Shown: positions 1 through 11,922, counted from the stretch's first letter. The stretch: DNA of 64,000 nucleotides from Microbotryum silenes-acaulis (GCA_003665825.1 QPFY01000012.1:1082136-1146135); one strand, 5' to 3'. Program-made: numbers and translations. The notes: generated by a model not told the origin, from the letters alone.

Positions 1-143
1 TGAGATCCGTTCGCCCACGTTATGAACCAGTTCCAGACCTATCTCACGTCGCGGGGTCAGGTACAGACGCAACTGCAACTTCGGCCACTACTGCCGTCGA
101 TCGCCGATCCGCGGAGCAGCGCCAACGACGCCAACGCGAAAGA

Positions 144-1863
144 GTGCGATCGAACCGGACCCCCCCGACTGCTCTGCTGCCGCTGCCGGAAGGGCCTTTT
201 GCCCGACACGATCTCGGCTCAATGACATTGCAGTGTCCAATCTGTTCGGCTTTACACTGGGAGTTCGAAAGATCATCGACCCCAGGCGAGGTCACACCAT
301 TCAAAACCTGTTGCGCGGACGGCAAAGTTCGGCTACCCGGAATCGAAAAACCGGCCCCCGAGCTGCTCGCGCTTTTGACTGGCGATGGTCCAGGTCGGTA
401 CACGTCCATTCCTTCAACCTGCTAAATCAAGTACAGCGGACTAACAGCCTTGCTGAATATCCGTGAAACAGTTGAGAAGATCTTTCGGGAACGCATTCTG
501 GCATTCAATGAAAGCTTTGCTATGGCATCATTCGGGACAAGCAAAGGTCATGGCATCATTAGCGGTTCCGGGCCACCATCTTTCTACCTGAGCGGGAACG
601 TATTTCATCGTATCGGCACTCTGGCACCATCCCCAGCAAGCAACCCAGTCTTTGCGCAGATTCTATTCCTGGCTCCGACGGAACGCATTGAAGCGCGACG
701 CAGATTCAATGGACCGTCTGAAGAAGTACGACGTCTGGACACGGCATATCAACAAATTGTTCCACTACTCGACGGTATGCTGCAACATCACAACAGGCGC
801 GTCAAACTGTTCTTGACAGCACAGGAGTTCATGGACTGTGATGCATCACATATGTACCAGCTGCGGTTACTTGCGCCGCGCAATCGAGATCCGAGAATCT
901 ACAACTTACCAACTCAAGACGAGGTTGCCGTCATTCTACCCGGGGACGACACAGAATACCGGTCTTCGAGAAGAGAGATTGTCGTCCGATTACGTCACCC
1001 GCCAAACGACAACAGCCACGGGATTCAATTCATTTACGATGGGCATCCTGCGCTCATGGCCCTGACATATCCGCTACTGTTACCATACGGCGAAGACTGG
1101 TACTACGACAGAATCCCCCTCAGCCAAAATACTTCCGCAACGGAGGCAGCTCGACGGGTGCGGGACGAAGACGGCGTCTTGCAACACACAATGGATAACA
1201 CCAACGCCCACAATAACCCACAAACCGGGCCGAGCGGCTCGAAACGTGTAACGCAAAACCAATTCAACGCGTACTACTTCCATATCCGTCCCAACAATAT
1301 CAGCTACCCGACATTGTTCCTTGGAGGCCGGTTGTTCCAGAAATTTGTTGCCGACGCCTGGGCACTAACTGAACAGGATCGGCTTCGGTGGATGAGAACA
1401 AATCAAAAAAAGCTCAGAGCCGAAGAGTATTCGTCCCTTCAAGCAAGTCTGGCTGAAGGACTCGATCCCGCGCAGATTGGCAAGAGAGTAATTCTACCGT
1501 CGTCACACACCGGATCGCCACGCCAATGGTCCAACTTTACCAAGATGCTATGGCCATCGTTCGTGTTTTCGGTGCTCCGGACATATTCATCACGATGACA
1601 TGCAATCCTGCCTGGTCGGAAATCGTCAACGCGTTGCTTCCCGGGCAAGCCGCATCCGACCGTCCCGACATAGTAGCACGGGTCTTTCACGGGAAATTGA
1701 AAGCCCTCCTTGCGGATGTATTAGGCCGTGGCCATGCACCAGGAGTCTTTGGGAAGGTATGTCAATCTGGGACTCAGTCGAAACAGAGCTGATAGAATGC
1801 TCACAAGCCTCAATTCTTTGCACAGGTCATCGCATATGTTTATGTCGTCGAATTTCAAAAGCG
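144..1863 (+). pseudogene. Helitron Rep/helicase-like protein, 5' half, decayed
   Basis: Reads as the N-terminal half of a Helitron Rep protein (rolling-circle transposase). 144-391 carries a Cys-rich head with a CPICSALHW-type start and a CC..GK.RLP motif. A short intron appears to separate it from 450 onward, where the Helitron-like N domain runs through GHGIISGSG, FHRIGTLAP and a YPLLLPYGED motif near 1070-1095. One missing base near 1525 shifts the frame. The next frame (1526-1756) holds YQDAMAIVR and IFITMTCNPAW. A 69-nt GT-AG intron (1757-1825) then joins VIAYVYVVEFQKR. The sequence stops resembling Rep right after that and runs into a Helitron 3' end, so the catalytic Tyr region and the Pif1 helicase are gone. 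Family assignment is firm from motif order; intron 1 boundaries are inferred. Confidence 0.8.
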
Positions 1864-1901
1864 GGTCACCGAGTCATTGGTGACGGTCACGGTGGTGAGG
1901 A

Positions 1902-1929
1902 GGCGCGCGGAGCGCGCCGCCGAACCTAG
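1902..1929 (+). mobile_element. Helitron 3' terminus (hairpin + CTAG)
   Basis: A 7-bp GC stem (1902-1908 and 1912-1918, loop GGA) is followed 7 nt later by CTAG (1926-1929) and a T. This is the known Helitron 3' layout: hairpin, then CTRR, inserted next to T. A second copy with the same stem and loop lies at 3926-3953. Confidence 0.75.
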
Positions 1930-1950
1930 TAGTAAAATAAAAAACGTCGT

Positions 1951-2024
1951 CGAGACAAAGAACGTCAAAGAACGTCAGAGAACGAGACAAACCACGTAGA
2001 CAAACCACGTAGACAAACCACGTG
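1951..2024. repeat. short tandem repeats beside a Helitron end
   Basis: Three imperfect copies of an aaagaacgtc-like decamer are followed by three copies of the 13-mer gacaaaccacgta (1986-2024). They lie just beyond the Helitron 3' end. No gene is visible from here to about 3400 beyond short GC-rich open frames without recognisable domains. Confidence 0.6.
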
Positions 2025-3430
2025 GCGTGACGTCATAGCCTCTCGGTCCAGCGCGTCCCAGCTAGCTAGCGCTGTTTCAGCTTGGGTCCGCCAGCGACAG
2101 ACCGTTTCGCCCACGTTCGCCGAGGTTCCAACGTTCGTCGAGGTTCCATTTCCCATCAAAGCAGCCTGGCACATGACTCTCTGCTTCCCAGACGACCGGT
2201 TTTGCGTGCCTGCCACGTCGTAGTGTAGTCCCTTCAACCATCCAGTTCTGCTACTGCCGAAGAGTCATCTGCAAGCTTTCACGTCCCGTCTCCTGTACAA
2301 CAATCTTCACGGAGAGCAGCAGGGCAGCAGAGACGTCGGCAGCTGCTCGCGTTGCTCCTCCTCCGCACAATCCGACTCCTCCCCTCCCGCTCTAATCGCA
2401 GACGTCGCCGCCAGCAACCTCGAACAATCGCCGAAGCTCAGCGACAACGACGCCTTCGCGAGAAGCAGCCGCGCGAAACCGATCAACACGACGTCGCGCA
2501 AACTGGTTCGTCAATTCAACCTGCACCGGCAGCAGGCAGCCTCAGTGTCGCACGGCAAGTGCAACGGGCCCGCAGTTCTTCACCTCCAAGCCTGACATTC
2601 GTTCGTCCACTTGAAGCAGTTCCAGACCTCGGGTAGCTTCGGCCAGTGCGCCAATTCCGCCGTTAGGGGCCCCACGCCTTGCGGACACTGGGCTTCACTC
2701 CACGACGTTCCGCGGCCTTCCGCGACATTCTATGAGCCCGGTTTAAACTGAGGCGCAGGCTCCTCCATCTTTCTCCCTCCGGCTCTTCACACCCTACCCA
2801 TCGCCACCTCGAGCTCGCGTCATCCGACTGAAGCGGTCGTCGTGGAAGCTCTGCAACGAATACGGGATCAAGAAATGGCTGCCACATGCAGCATAGCTAC
2901 GAATTCGAGTAAGTAACTTCATGAACTTTGATCTTGGTGTGGGATTGTTCAGAAGCTAATGGAACCCTACCAAGCAGAAATTCCCTTCAACGCGTCCTCT
3001 TTGAATGTCAACCCTCGAGATGTTCCTTCACCGTTAGCTGGTGATACTGCATGTGTGAGTCATCCCTTGACATGGCTGTGTAGTCTTAGATATGACGGAA
3101 AAACTGATACGAAGAACAGACATTGGACGTCAGTGATACAGCGGAAGAATTGACTTCGTACGGTTGAGAATCCGGGTTCATGGGACACAAAATGTGAGTC
3201 TTCACTGCCATTGCTACAGATGGTCAACAGCAAGAGTACTGATAGTTGTAACGAATCACGCAAGAAAACAGGCTCTGGTTCCGTGAATTGCGGCTCACCA
3301 TCCCTCGGTTCGGTGGAGTGACCTTCGTGTTGGTATCGCGCTCCCACGTGAGCTTCTCCTGCCGGCGACCACGAGGAACAGATCCGGGTTAATCAGACAC
3401 GTTTATCCCGTCCCCGCGCTCGAACTGGAC

Positions 3431-3582
3431 AATACGTCAATAGGCGAAAAAGTCGAATACTTCCGAGATCGAGCAATTCTGGCGCCCAAAAATTTGCAGG
3501 TGGATCAGATCAACGACATGGTGCTCGACCTGCTGCAAGACGAATCACTGTTCTTGATCGAGTACCTTCAGAGTCTCAACAG
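3431..3582 (+). pseudogene. Helitron Pif1-type helicase fragment
   Basis: An open frame of about 50 residues reads [20 protein letters not shown], the segment of Helitron Pif1-like helicases that precedes the C-terminal motifs. It ends at a good donor (gtaagagt, 3583), suggesting it was an exon. The next 340 bp hold only short degenerate frames before a Helitron 3' end at 3926-3953, where the C-terminus of an autonomous Helitron would be expected. Confidence 0.65.
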
Positions 3583-3925
3583 GTAAGAGTGTGTCTGGAG
3601 ACGCCCGTCTTTTCTCACGGCCAGTCGTATGTCGCGTTGTCCTGAGCAACGAATGTGGAGGGTGTCAGAGTTTTGCTTCATCAGACTGAGAACGGAGAAG
3701 CGGATAATGTTGAAATTAAGAGTTACCTCAAAGCTCCGAGCACATCATCGGGCTCCCAGAGAACAAAAAAAGAGTTCAGTGATGAAATGAAGGCTCTGTA
3801 CATTTGATCGTCGTCGCGCGCTTCTCTCCCGACTTCAACCACTACGCTTCCGTTACTCAACAGTACCGCAGCTGTTGCAGCAAAGTACATCACATTGCAG
3901 CGGGTCAACGGTTACGGTGGGAGGT

Positions 3926-3953
3926 GGCGCGCGGAGCGCGCCGCCGCACCTAG
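3926..3953 (+). mobile_element. Helitron 3' terminus, second copy
   Basis: Same stem-loop as at 1902 (GGCGCGC, GGA, GCGCGCC) with the same 7-nt spacing to CTAG (3950-3953), followed by T. About 25 bases upstream also resemble the first copy. Its position after a Pif1 fragment fits the end of a once-autonomous element. Confidence 0.78.
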
Positions 3954-4003
3954 TATATAGAAAAAGGTGAGTTAAGGAATGTACCTAAAATCGCTGTTTT
4001 TAA

Positions 4004-4027
4004 CTAGGTGGCGGCCTCCGGGCCGCC
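4004..4027 (-). mobile_element. possible inverted Helitron-like 3' terminus
   Basis: On the minus strand a 7-bp GC stem (4021-4027 with 4010-4016, loop CGGA) is followed 2 nt later by CTAG and then T. It lies 50 bp from the plus-strand end at 3953 and faces away from it. The spacing is shorter than usual and the body that would belong to it is not identified, so this may be chance. Confidence 0.35.
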
Positions 4028-4524
4028 TGTGGTGGATGTATTAGCATACTGTTGTGTCTGCCGCACCTGCCTGTGGTGTCCATGTTCCGATCAGAAGTCA
4101 TGTACAAGCTCTGTGGCAATTTTTGTATTTTTCGTGCCGGTCGAACGAAGCTACAGCGTTCCCAGTATTTTTCTTCACTTTTTCGTTGATGTCAAACAGT
4201 GTTTACACTTATATTGTATTTAATGGACGGCAAGCGCGTGGCTTTGCATGTCATTGCTTCTACAGCACAGCTCCGCCTGACGCGCGGGTGGAGCTGGGGA
4301 GGGCTGGCCGGTGGCCGGCGGCCGGCTGGCGTCTGTCACGTGATGCGGTGCGCCGGCGTGTGAGTGTCATTCCGGCAGCGGGCGAGCGGTATTAGGGGCT
4401 GAACAACAAATCACACCCTGTAAACAAACCCGCGCCACTCCCTCTAACCTGTTCTTTTCCCCTCTCACTCTCATCGAATTTTGGTCACACTCACTCCCAC
4501 AACCTTCCTACGTCAAGCACAGAA

Positions 4525-5405
4525 ATGGCGATGCTTATCTGCGATTCCGACACCAACACGGGAGATCCTAGACCGCAAGATATTATTCTCCAGGTGCACG
4601 GTGATCGATTCCCGATGGTCGGCCCAAGTACCAAATTGTTAGCTCGCTCCATCCGTCTGCGATGCTTCTCCGGTACCCACTACTCTTCCCCGCGGGGGAA
4701 GATGGCTTCCACCCCAACACTCCTCTTTGCGGATTCAACCAAGCTGGGCCGCCCTTCGCCGGAAGACCGCCATGATGAGGATGAAGACGACGAGGAAGAG
4801 GACGAAGAGAAAGGTGATGGTGAACGTAAGCGTCTTCGGCTCTTTCTCGGATGTTCCATTCTGTTTAGGCGCAGGCACAGACTGACATAGAAAGTTTGAA
4901 CACCTAGGACGAAGGTCAAGTAACTGGGGCTGAGGTGGCGAGTCTCGCGTTCACAATTCTTTGCGTATTCCTTGCACAAACGCGTCGAGTACTTCTCCAT
5001 CTCGCATTGCACCCAACGTCCCTTCCTGGAGTTCGTGATCGACGGGTACTCCCAAGTCGAGACCGATCGACTCAACTACATCCGCTGGCATCAAGAAACC
5101 TCTGCGTCTCATCACGGCCCAAGGCATCAACGGCTTGACCCTGAACCAGATTGGACGTTCGATGATTGTGGGGTCGACGTTCAAGAATAGCCCGCGCGAG
5201 GGTCACGCAGCGTTACCAAGATGCGATGGCGTGCGTTGTCAAACTTGGAAAGCCTCCGCTGTTCATCACGGTGACGTGCAATGGCCGGAAATCAAGGCTA
5301 CACTGGGGCCGAACGACAAAGCCTGCAACCGTCCGGTTCTCATTGCACGAGTGTTTGAAGCCAAGCTGAACCGACTCTGCGACGACGTTTTTGGCAACAA
5401 GTAAC
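4525..5405 (+). pseudogene. Helitron Rep-like fragment, second lineage, degenerate
   Basis: 4525-4620 reads CDSDTNTGDP..RDIILQVHGDR-like sequence. A shifted frame then gives YPLLFPAGEDGFHP (about 4665-4715), the Helitron Rep N-domain motif. After an acidic insert with probable intron, 4972-5160 has FVIDGYSQVETDRLNYIRWHQ and IGRSMIVGSTF. 5166-5270 has RYQDAMACVV and LFITVTCN, and 5270-5405 has LIARVFEAKLNRL. At least three frame changes are needed, so it is inactive. It differs clearly from the copy at 144-1863 and shares nucleotide similarity with the fragment at 37082-37690. Confidence 0.75.
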
Positions 5406-5559
5406 GGCGATGAATGGAGGATGAATGGAGGATGAATGCCGAATTGTTTCATTGCCGTTGTTCGTATTGTGTTTTCTTGACTTCCGCTGGAAATCATGTA
5501 GACTGTTCGATTCTTCTGCTGTTTGAATTTCTTCCTCCCGTTAATTTAACGGGTTCCCA

Positions 5560-5712
5560 CTGGTGGACTCTAAGCTGATTTGGCAGGGTCAATGCGTCCT
5601 ACACTACTGGCCTAGCCAGTGTCTTTGACTGCATTCCCTCCGACTTTTCCAAAGGTTTCTAGGTATTAATATAATTATACTGTCATTGAAATCCATCAAA
5701 TAATAAGATGAG
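5560..5712 (+). repeat. LINE 3'-UTR/tail copy 1
   Basis: Matches the 3' end of the LINE at 21063-21230: shared words include cctacactactggc, ctccgacttttcc, ttctaggtattaatataat and a catcaaataataa tail. It carries no coding part, as expected of a 5'-truncated insertion. It ends about 130 bp before the PEX12 start codon. Confidence 0.75.
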
Positions 5713-5845
5713 GCGGTGAAGCCACCAGCGCCGCGGACCGGGGCCGCTTACCGTTCCTCTGACTTGCCGATCGAAAACACACGCGGCTTGGACCCCCGCT
5801 CACCCCAGCACACTACGCTGTTCATCGACGTCACCGCAGCAACAA

Positions 5846-7541
5846 ATGGAATTTCTATCAGACGTTGGGGGGGGCGAGGACCGCCACCGACCCTCCTTCT
5901 TCGAGCTTGCTGCCCAAGGTAGACTGGCCGGCAGAACCCTGGCTCCCCACCGCCGTCCCTAACCGGCTGACACGAAGTCCGATCGTTACGTATCTCTTGC
6001 CGCACAGAACAACTGCGCGACTTACTTGCACCCGTCGTTCGATATATACTCTCGGTACGCTTGCCAGCTGCGACTTAGAATTGTGCATGGCACCGTGCAT
6101 GCGCGCCATCGTGCAAGGGTTACTGATGGGGGTTGTCGCTCTCGCAATAGGTCTTTGCGCAGCGCAATCCTCGTTATCTGCTGCGGATTGTCAATCGGCA
6201 CGACGAGTTCTTTGCCTTCGTTATGTTTTTCGTGGAGCGCCACTACCTTAAGGCCTGTGGTACGTGACAAGCTAGCCGGACCGACCGCGGTTACTCACGT
6301 GACCTTCTCGCCGCTCCGCGATCCCCCTCGGCATGCCAGGTGCTTCGTTTGCGGAGAACTTTTACGGCCTCAAACGAAGACGAGTGCTTGGTACCGGCTC
6401 GGACAAGACTAAAGCCGCGGTCGGATTGACCGGTCGGAGTGACAAGCTCGGCAAGGCCGAAATCCGCGCTTCTCTCATCTTCCTCGTAAGTTTGTTGCAC
6501 TCGGCTGTTGGAGAGGACAATCAGTTTTCCTTCCCCTCTTTACATGCTGCTAATACACCTGAATCTACGCCTATGGAGCCCCCCAGATTCTTGTGCCATA
6601 CCTTCGAAGCAAAGGGCAAGAATCATACGAGCGACTCGGTGGCGGGGTCGACTCGGACCTGTTTAGCGACACACCCGCCGGCCAACGATCGCAGTTGGGG
6701 ACATCATCGCGAGTGAGCCCGAGTAATCCGTCGCACATCAATATCATGAGTACACGTGGCCACCCGTCTGACGATTATGTGCATGCTTGCGTGGCGGGTG
6801 CGTTGCAGAGCTACCTCGACGCCGCCTCTGGAGTCTTTAAAAGCATTTACCCGTACGCGAATGCAGCGTACGAGTTGTACCTTCTTTCGTACAGCGTTCG
6901 ATACATTTTCAACAGTAATCCTTTCTGGCGCCCGTGGTTCTCCTGGATGTCGATTGAGGTTCGCCGGATGTCAGCCGAAGACTACGTGAGCGCGCCCCCC
7001 TCCTGCCCACAAAAAAAATTCGGCCCGCTCACTCCGTACTGACCAAACGCATGCCACGACTATAACGCAGCGAGCGGCGCACGAAACAACATCAAATCTT
7101 CTGTCGTCACCGATCCGCCGGCACCACACCACGGGCTTGCCACCGTCCTACGCTACCGTCATGCGGCGCAGCCTTTCCCTTATTCCACTATTGTCATTCG
7201 AGGCCCTCAAGTTTTTGTTACCAACCTCAATCTTCTTCTTCCGATTTCTGGAATGGTGGTACTCTCCAGAAGGAGGCTACGGGAGGCTGCGCAGGAAAGG
7301 TGGGGCAGGGGCAGAAGGGAAAGCCTTGCGAGCCCCTCCTCAGGGGCCATTGTCGAAGGATCACGCAGCGGAGATGGGCATGTGTTGCGTTCACAACGGA
7401 CCGATGGTCAATCCGACTGCATTACCAACTGGGTGGCTTGGGTGTTACAAATGTGTGCATGGATGGGTGGAGGAAGAGGGGGCTTGTCCAGTCACTGGGA
7501 GTTCGGTCGCACTGAGGGAATTGAGGAAGATCCTAGGTTGA
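5846..7541 (+). CDS. PEX12: Peroxisome assembly protein 12 (peroxin-12, RING E3 subunit)
   Basis: PEX12 is an integral peroxisomal membrane RING protein that works with PEX2 and PEX10 to ubiquitinate the import receptor PEX5. Model: exons 5846-5918, 6008-6054, 6151-6259, 6340-6485, 6587-6985 and 7071-7541; all five introns are GT-AG (80-101 nt) and the spliced product is 414 residues. The N-terminus MEFLSDVG..PSFFELAAQ is family-typical, followed by EQLRDLL, RYLLRIVNRHDEFF, FFVERHYLK and GASFAENFYGLKR, and the membrane-region motif FFFRFLEWWYSP. The C-terminal RING is the reduced PEX12 type, with NPTALPTGW, CYKCVHGW and CPVTG. It converges with DBR1, only 64 bp away. A LINE tail sits in the upstream region. 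Splice sites are read from consensus and protein continuity; no transcript data. Confidence 0.95.
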
Positions 7542-7605
7542 CTCCAGCAGACCTTGTTCTCTGTGCGTGAACGGTATATTGCACGTGTGGTCGCCAGCTC
7601 AATGG

Positions 7606-10071
7606 CTACGCGCCTTCCCCTCCGTGCCGCTGGGACTGTACTGATGTTGACGGGTGGCTCGGCGGCGTGCGTAGAGATACACTGGGCCGTGCTGGCGGAG
7701 GAGGGTTGATACGATTTTCAATGCCCAAAAGTGCACATAGCGCTTCTGTCTGCGGATTCGTGTACCAAGTTGCTGCAGAATTTCGATGCAATCAAGGAAT
7801 CAGTTTGCGCATATATGGTCGCGAGAACACGGAGCCGACGCACGGATTGGACTGTCCCACCCTGGCTCCCCAAATCCGGGAGCGGTCCTGGAGAACTGCT
7901 GCACTTGTGCGATCTCGATACAACCCTGATTCGGCACATTCTCAGTGATCCAGGCGTGAGCCTGAGCTACTAGCTCATCGAGTCGTGCGGGCGGGGGAAG
8001 AGGGGTCCCTCGTCGATGTATAGAGAGGAAGGGCGCGAACGCCTTCACAATCGACAACCAATGTGGGTCAAACTGCAGCTGTGGCTGCTTGCGGTCGGCA
8101 TTCGATCCGTTTTCCGTCGCAGACGTGGCGCAGGACGTATGCGTAGACTCTTTCCGATCTTTCGATGCCATGTGTGATGTATGAGGCTCGGCGATATCAA
8201 CGACCTAACATAAGGAATTGGCAGAAAGAGCAGATCAGTTCTTGGAGCGAGCCAGAGTGGCCTCTGCAGAGGCTGGGAGGGCTTACTTGCAAGAATCCCG
8301 TGCGGGCTCCTGGCTTGCTCAAAGCGAGGAACCGTGTCGTACGAGCTGAAGCGCCTTCCGGCTCTGCCGGCTCTGCGGTCTCCGAGGCCTCTTCAGACGA
8401 CACGATCTTGACATCCTTGCCTGAATGTACGGCACTGCCGCCGTCTTCAATCTCCAATGAACAATCAAGCGGATGATTTACGTCTTCACCGTCAATTGGA
8501 TCGTGGTGGCCGGCCGGTTTTGCACCTTCATCGTCTTCCATGACCACTTGATCTGGATTGCCGACTAATCGGCTTTCCCCATGGAGTTGTTCGGGGGAAA
8601 GCACCGCCGAGGAGGCAAGCTCACCCTCAACGCCACTAACTCTGCCACTCTGTGCGTCACTAGAATGACCTGCCTCATCGTCATCATCATCGTCGTCGTC
8701 ATCATCCATCGTGATCTCGTCTGGATTAGATTGATTCGCCGGGGGCAGAGTTTGAGGGGTCGAGTTCGAGGTCAAAGTCGGAGACTGCGGAGACAACGCT
8801 GCCAGGTGGTCGACCCACGCGGCAAACTTGACGTGCAAGTGGGCAGAGAACCAATATGAAGGGCGAAGCCGGCTCAGAAGATGCTTCAAGGGTGGAGAGC
8901 CGAGCGAGTTGGATGCAATCTGCACGTGTGGTTTTGCGGAGGATGATTGGAGCCGAATGTGCTAGTGCTGGAAAGCTCGCCGTGGAAGCGGTAAAACTGA
9001 CCTCGTCTTTGAAGAACGGTTTCTGTCGGATGAGAGCCGCCGTATTGCCGAATCTTTCGATGCCCAAAGGCCAGTCATGAGAAAGAAAGATGTCTACCTG
9101 CGGACCTTGGGTTTCGAGCTGTTCCACAACTCATCGATGGTTATTAGCACGGCAGCGGTCGGATGAGCACCCCATCATCCTGGAACGGATCCAAAGGGGA
9201 GCCGGCGGTCGACGTACTTGCTTCAATCGGGCGACTTCGTACTCCCGAATATGGTACACCGATCTAATCGTGCTGTCATCGAACGGAACGGTCTCAAAGT
9301 GCCCTACAACGGCGATGTTGGTTCAGTGGGCGACCATCCGCCACGAGGCCGGCTTCTGGCAAGCACTCTGCGACTGACCCTTCTTGAAGTCGGGAGCCTT
9401 CCAGATCCCACTCGCGCCAGCTATCCTGAGCCAGCCATCGACCAAGATACAACCTGCAAATCCGAGGAAGTAGATGTCCGGTGCGAGCCAGCCTCCATGG
9501 AAACTTTTGCAGGCTCAGATCAGATCCCAATCAGCCCGCCTGCTTGATGCTGAGCCAGTCAAGGTCTGACCTTGCACACAACTCACCATTCCCACATGTA
9601 GCCAGAGCTCTCGTGATTACCCCCGATGACGATCGTCAAACATCGCGCTCGCTTTTGCTCCGAGTAGTAGTGTGAGAAGTCCCCAAGCGACCGGTATTTA
9701 GGAGGACATGCCATCGCGTGCAAGTCTGATGGGCAGCGCATCGCCTATCGGAAAGATGATGTTCAGTCGAAACAGTCTCTGCATTTGTGCACAACAATTC
9801 GTGGGAAGTCGCCTTGCGCCTCCCTCGGCCGTGACCGCTGGGCTCCACCGCGAGGTGACCAGCTCCAGCTCCAGCGAACACGAGAAACATCGCAACGACG
9901 ATCACATGCATCGGATGGCAATTAACCGACACTGACCTGGAAGTCCCCACAGCACAGTAGGAGCTCTATCCCTGATTCGCCTTTGACTTGTGATTCAGTG
10001 TTGCAGCGCTCGATCGAGGCGTAGATGTCGTCCAGAGAGCCATGAGAACAGCCTACGACAGCGACGCGCAT
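7606..10071 (-). CDS. DBR1: Lariat debranching enzyme (RNA 2'-5' phosphodiesterase)
   Basis: DBR1 hydrolyses the 2'-5' bond of excised intron lariats in the nucleus. Model on the minus strand: exons 10071-9937, 9744-9587, 9503-9379, 9303-9218, 9097-9002, 8919-8287, 8204-7844 and 7772-7606, giving 586 residues. Metallophosphoesterase motifs follow in order: VVGCSHG (start), [26 protein letters not shown], and [11 protein letters not shown]. The C-terminal DBR1 domain has [18 protein letters not shown] and [15 protein letters not shown]. An unusual acidic Ser/Asp/Glu-rich linker with a run of ten Asp lies between the two domains in exon 6. The last acceptor/donor pair (7773-7843) is the least certain, and the residue pair at the exon 2/3 join is slightly unlike the family. 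Ends tail to tail with PEX12. Confidence 0.93.
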
Positions 10072-10588
10072 TATATCGGTGGGTCAACCCGCCGTACTTC
10101 GATAATTAAGGAGTCGATGGCAGTGCTGACTTTGGTGGCGGTCGACCCGGTTCGCAAGCCGAAGGAAAGGGGGCAGCGCAGGCACAAGCTGCCAGAGACT
10201 CAAACCAGCTCACGGCACCGGGTGGAGGAGACTGGAGGAGACTGGAGGAGACTGCAGCAGAGGCTGATCCTGGCTGATCAAGGGCTGTTGAGAGGCGCTC
10301 CCAAAGTCCCACGTGCTACTGATGCTTCAATGCTACCTCTTGCTAACAAACAGGAATGAGCAGCGAAGTGTTAGAAGCCCCTCGACTTAGAAAGATCTGA
10401 CAGTACCAGTTTCTTTCAAGGTGAGCAAGGGCTAGTGAGCTCAAGCTCACGCAGGCCTGATCAGTTAGAATCTCCTCAAAAGCACCTCTTTCACAGTACC
10501 TTTCGAAAGATGTGACGAAATAGTACAGCGCAGGACAAGGAGAAAAAGAAGAGGCATCCTCCTGATCTCTATATCATAACTATCGCGG

Positions 10589-11922
10589 TCAGCCCGCCGC
10601 GGTAAAAATAGGGTCGCCTTTCTCGTCAACCCAAACGAGATGGGCGGCCAGCAAAAATCTGTCGTCTTCAGGCCCCATACGAGCCATTGCGACCGTGACC
10701 AAACCAAGTAACCGTCGAACGCGTAGGGCATAGTGGCTATCGCATGAGACTCGTATAAGTTCTGGCCAGTCCAGTGACTTTTGTGCCGCCGGAGCTGAAA
10801 CGGGACTTGATCGGAAGGTGCACTTTGCGTTGAGTTGCCCCAGATCCGTCCGGCCTCCGAGACTCGTCACGACCGACCAAAGTGCGCGCACTCGCGCATC
10901 AGTCCAAACGATCGGTGGGGGGAGACTGTGTCGCTGCCCGCGCATGGTGGTCTCCGTGGTCGAGCGCGTTACGTAACCACGCGGAACCATCGTCGGAAAA
11001 GGGTCCGAATGACACGTCGCCCATCTGGATCCCGATGAACGTGGGATAGGCAGAGAGAACGACACTGGAACAAGCCATGCACCACGGTGACCGAGGCCCA
11101 ATCTGGTCATGGCCTCGCCGGATGACATGGTGCCGCCTCGCCGAGTTTCGTCATGCCCCTTGAACGATTCGAGGGCACTGAGCTTCGTGAAGGTACGGTC
11201 GACGTCGACAAAAGAATGGGCAATTATGCTAGCATGCGCCCTGATCGGCTCCTCCTGGGTCGGCCACAAACGCTCGACGGTGAAGTACGGCTATGGCACC
11301 GAGTCGTCGAAAATCAGCCATGTGGAATCGCCCACTTGATGGAGCTCGACGCGCCGACACAGACCGTTAGACTCACAGGCGTAATGCACCGGGGCAGCCA
11401 GCTCTGCTGGGCCAGGTCGCCATTATATTGGGCCTGGGCCACAACCGGCGATGTAGAATTGACCGATGACGATTCTGGGTTCGCTGTGATAGTTTGGGCA
11501 GTGTGCACGGTCGGAGCCAGGGCGACGCTTACTAGTACGGGTAAGCCAGGGTGAGACAGATCAGCCGGCGCTGGACGTCTGGCTCGAGGTCAGATTGAGA
11601 GGAACCCACTGGACTGGTGCTGGGCATATGGCAGCACTTGCCTCGCCCGATGGAGCATGGCATGGGACAAGGTGAATTGCGCTCGATCGAGATCCCTTGG
11701 TTGTACTCGGTCTGCTTGGGTCCAGATGCATATTGAAGTCGGGTACGCAGTTGGCTCGTCGTCTTGCATGATTAAGAAGGGAGAATTAGCGCTAAGGTGC
11801 GGCTGAGTGCGATGTAGTGCCAGAGGCGACCCTGTCGAGTTGACGCATAGTCTGTCTGAGTTCACAAGCAAGACCCGCTGGTCCTCGCTGGTCACTTTCG
11901 GGCTGCCGATTGGGGACGACAA
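10589..11922 (-). CDS. hypothetical protein, probably multi-exon
   Basis: Three minus-strand open stretches (11922-11590, 11508-11314 and 11269-10589) have coding-like composition and probably belong to one gene. The last is 226 codons and ends in a compact conserved-looking stretch (LDWPELIRVS, AHLVWVDEKGDPIF). I do not recognise the family and see no domain. The exon joins are not resolved. It lies upstream of DBR1 on the same strand; the 500 bp between them hold a gaggagactg repeat (about 10228-10255) and nothing else recognisable. Confidence 0.35.

Noticed and set aside
4680..5075. Minus-strand Ser-rich 131-codon frame as a protein
   Set aside because: The poly-Ser run is the antisense of the acidic GAG/GAC stretch in the decayed Helitron fragment.
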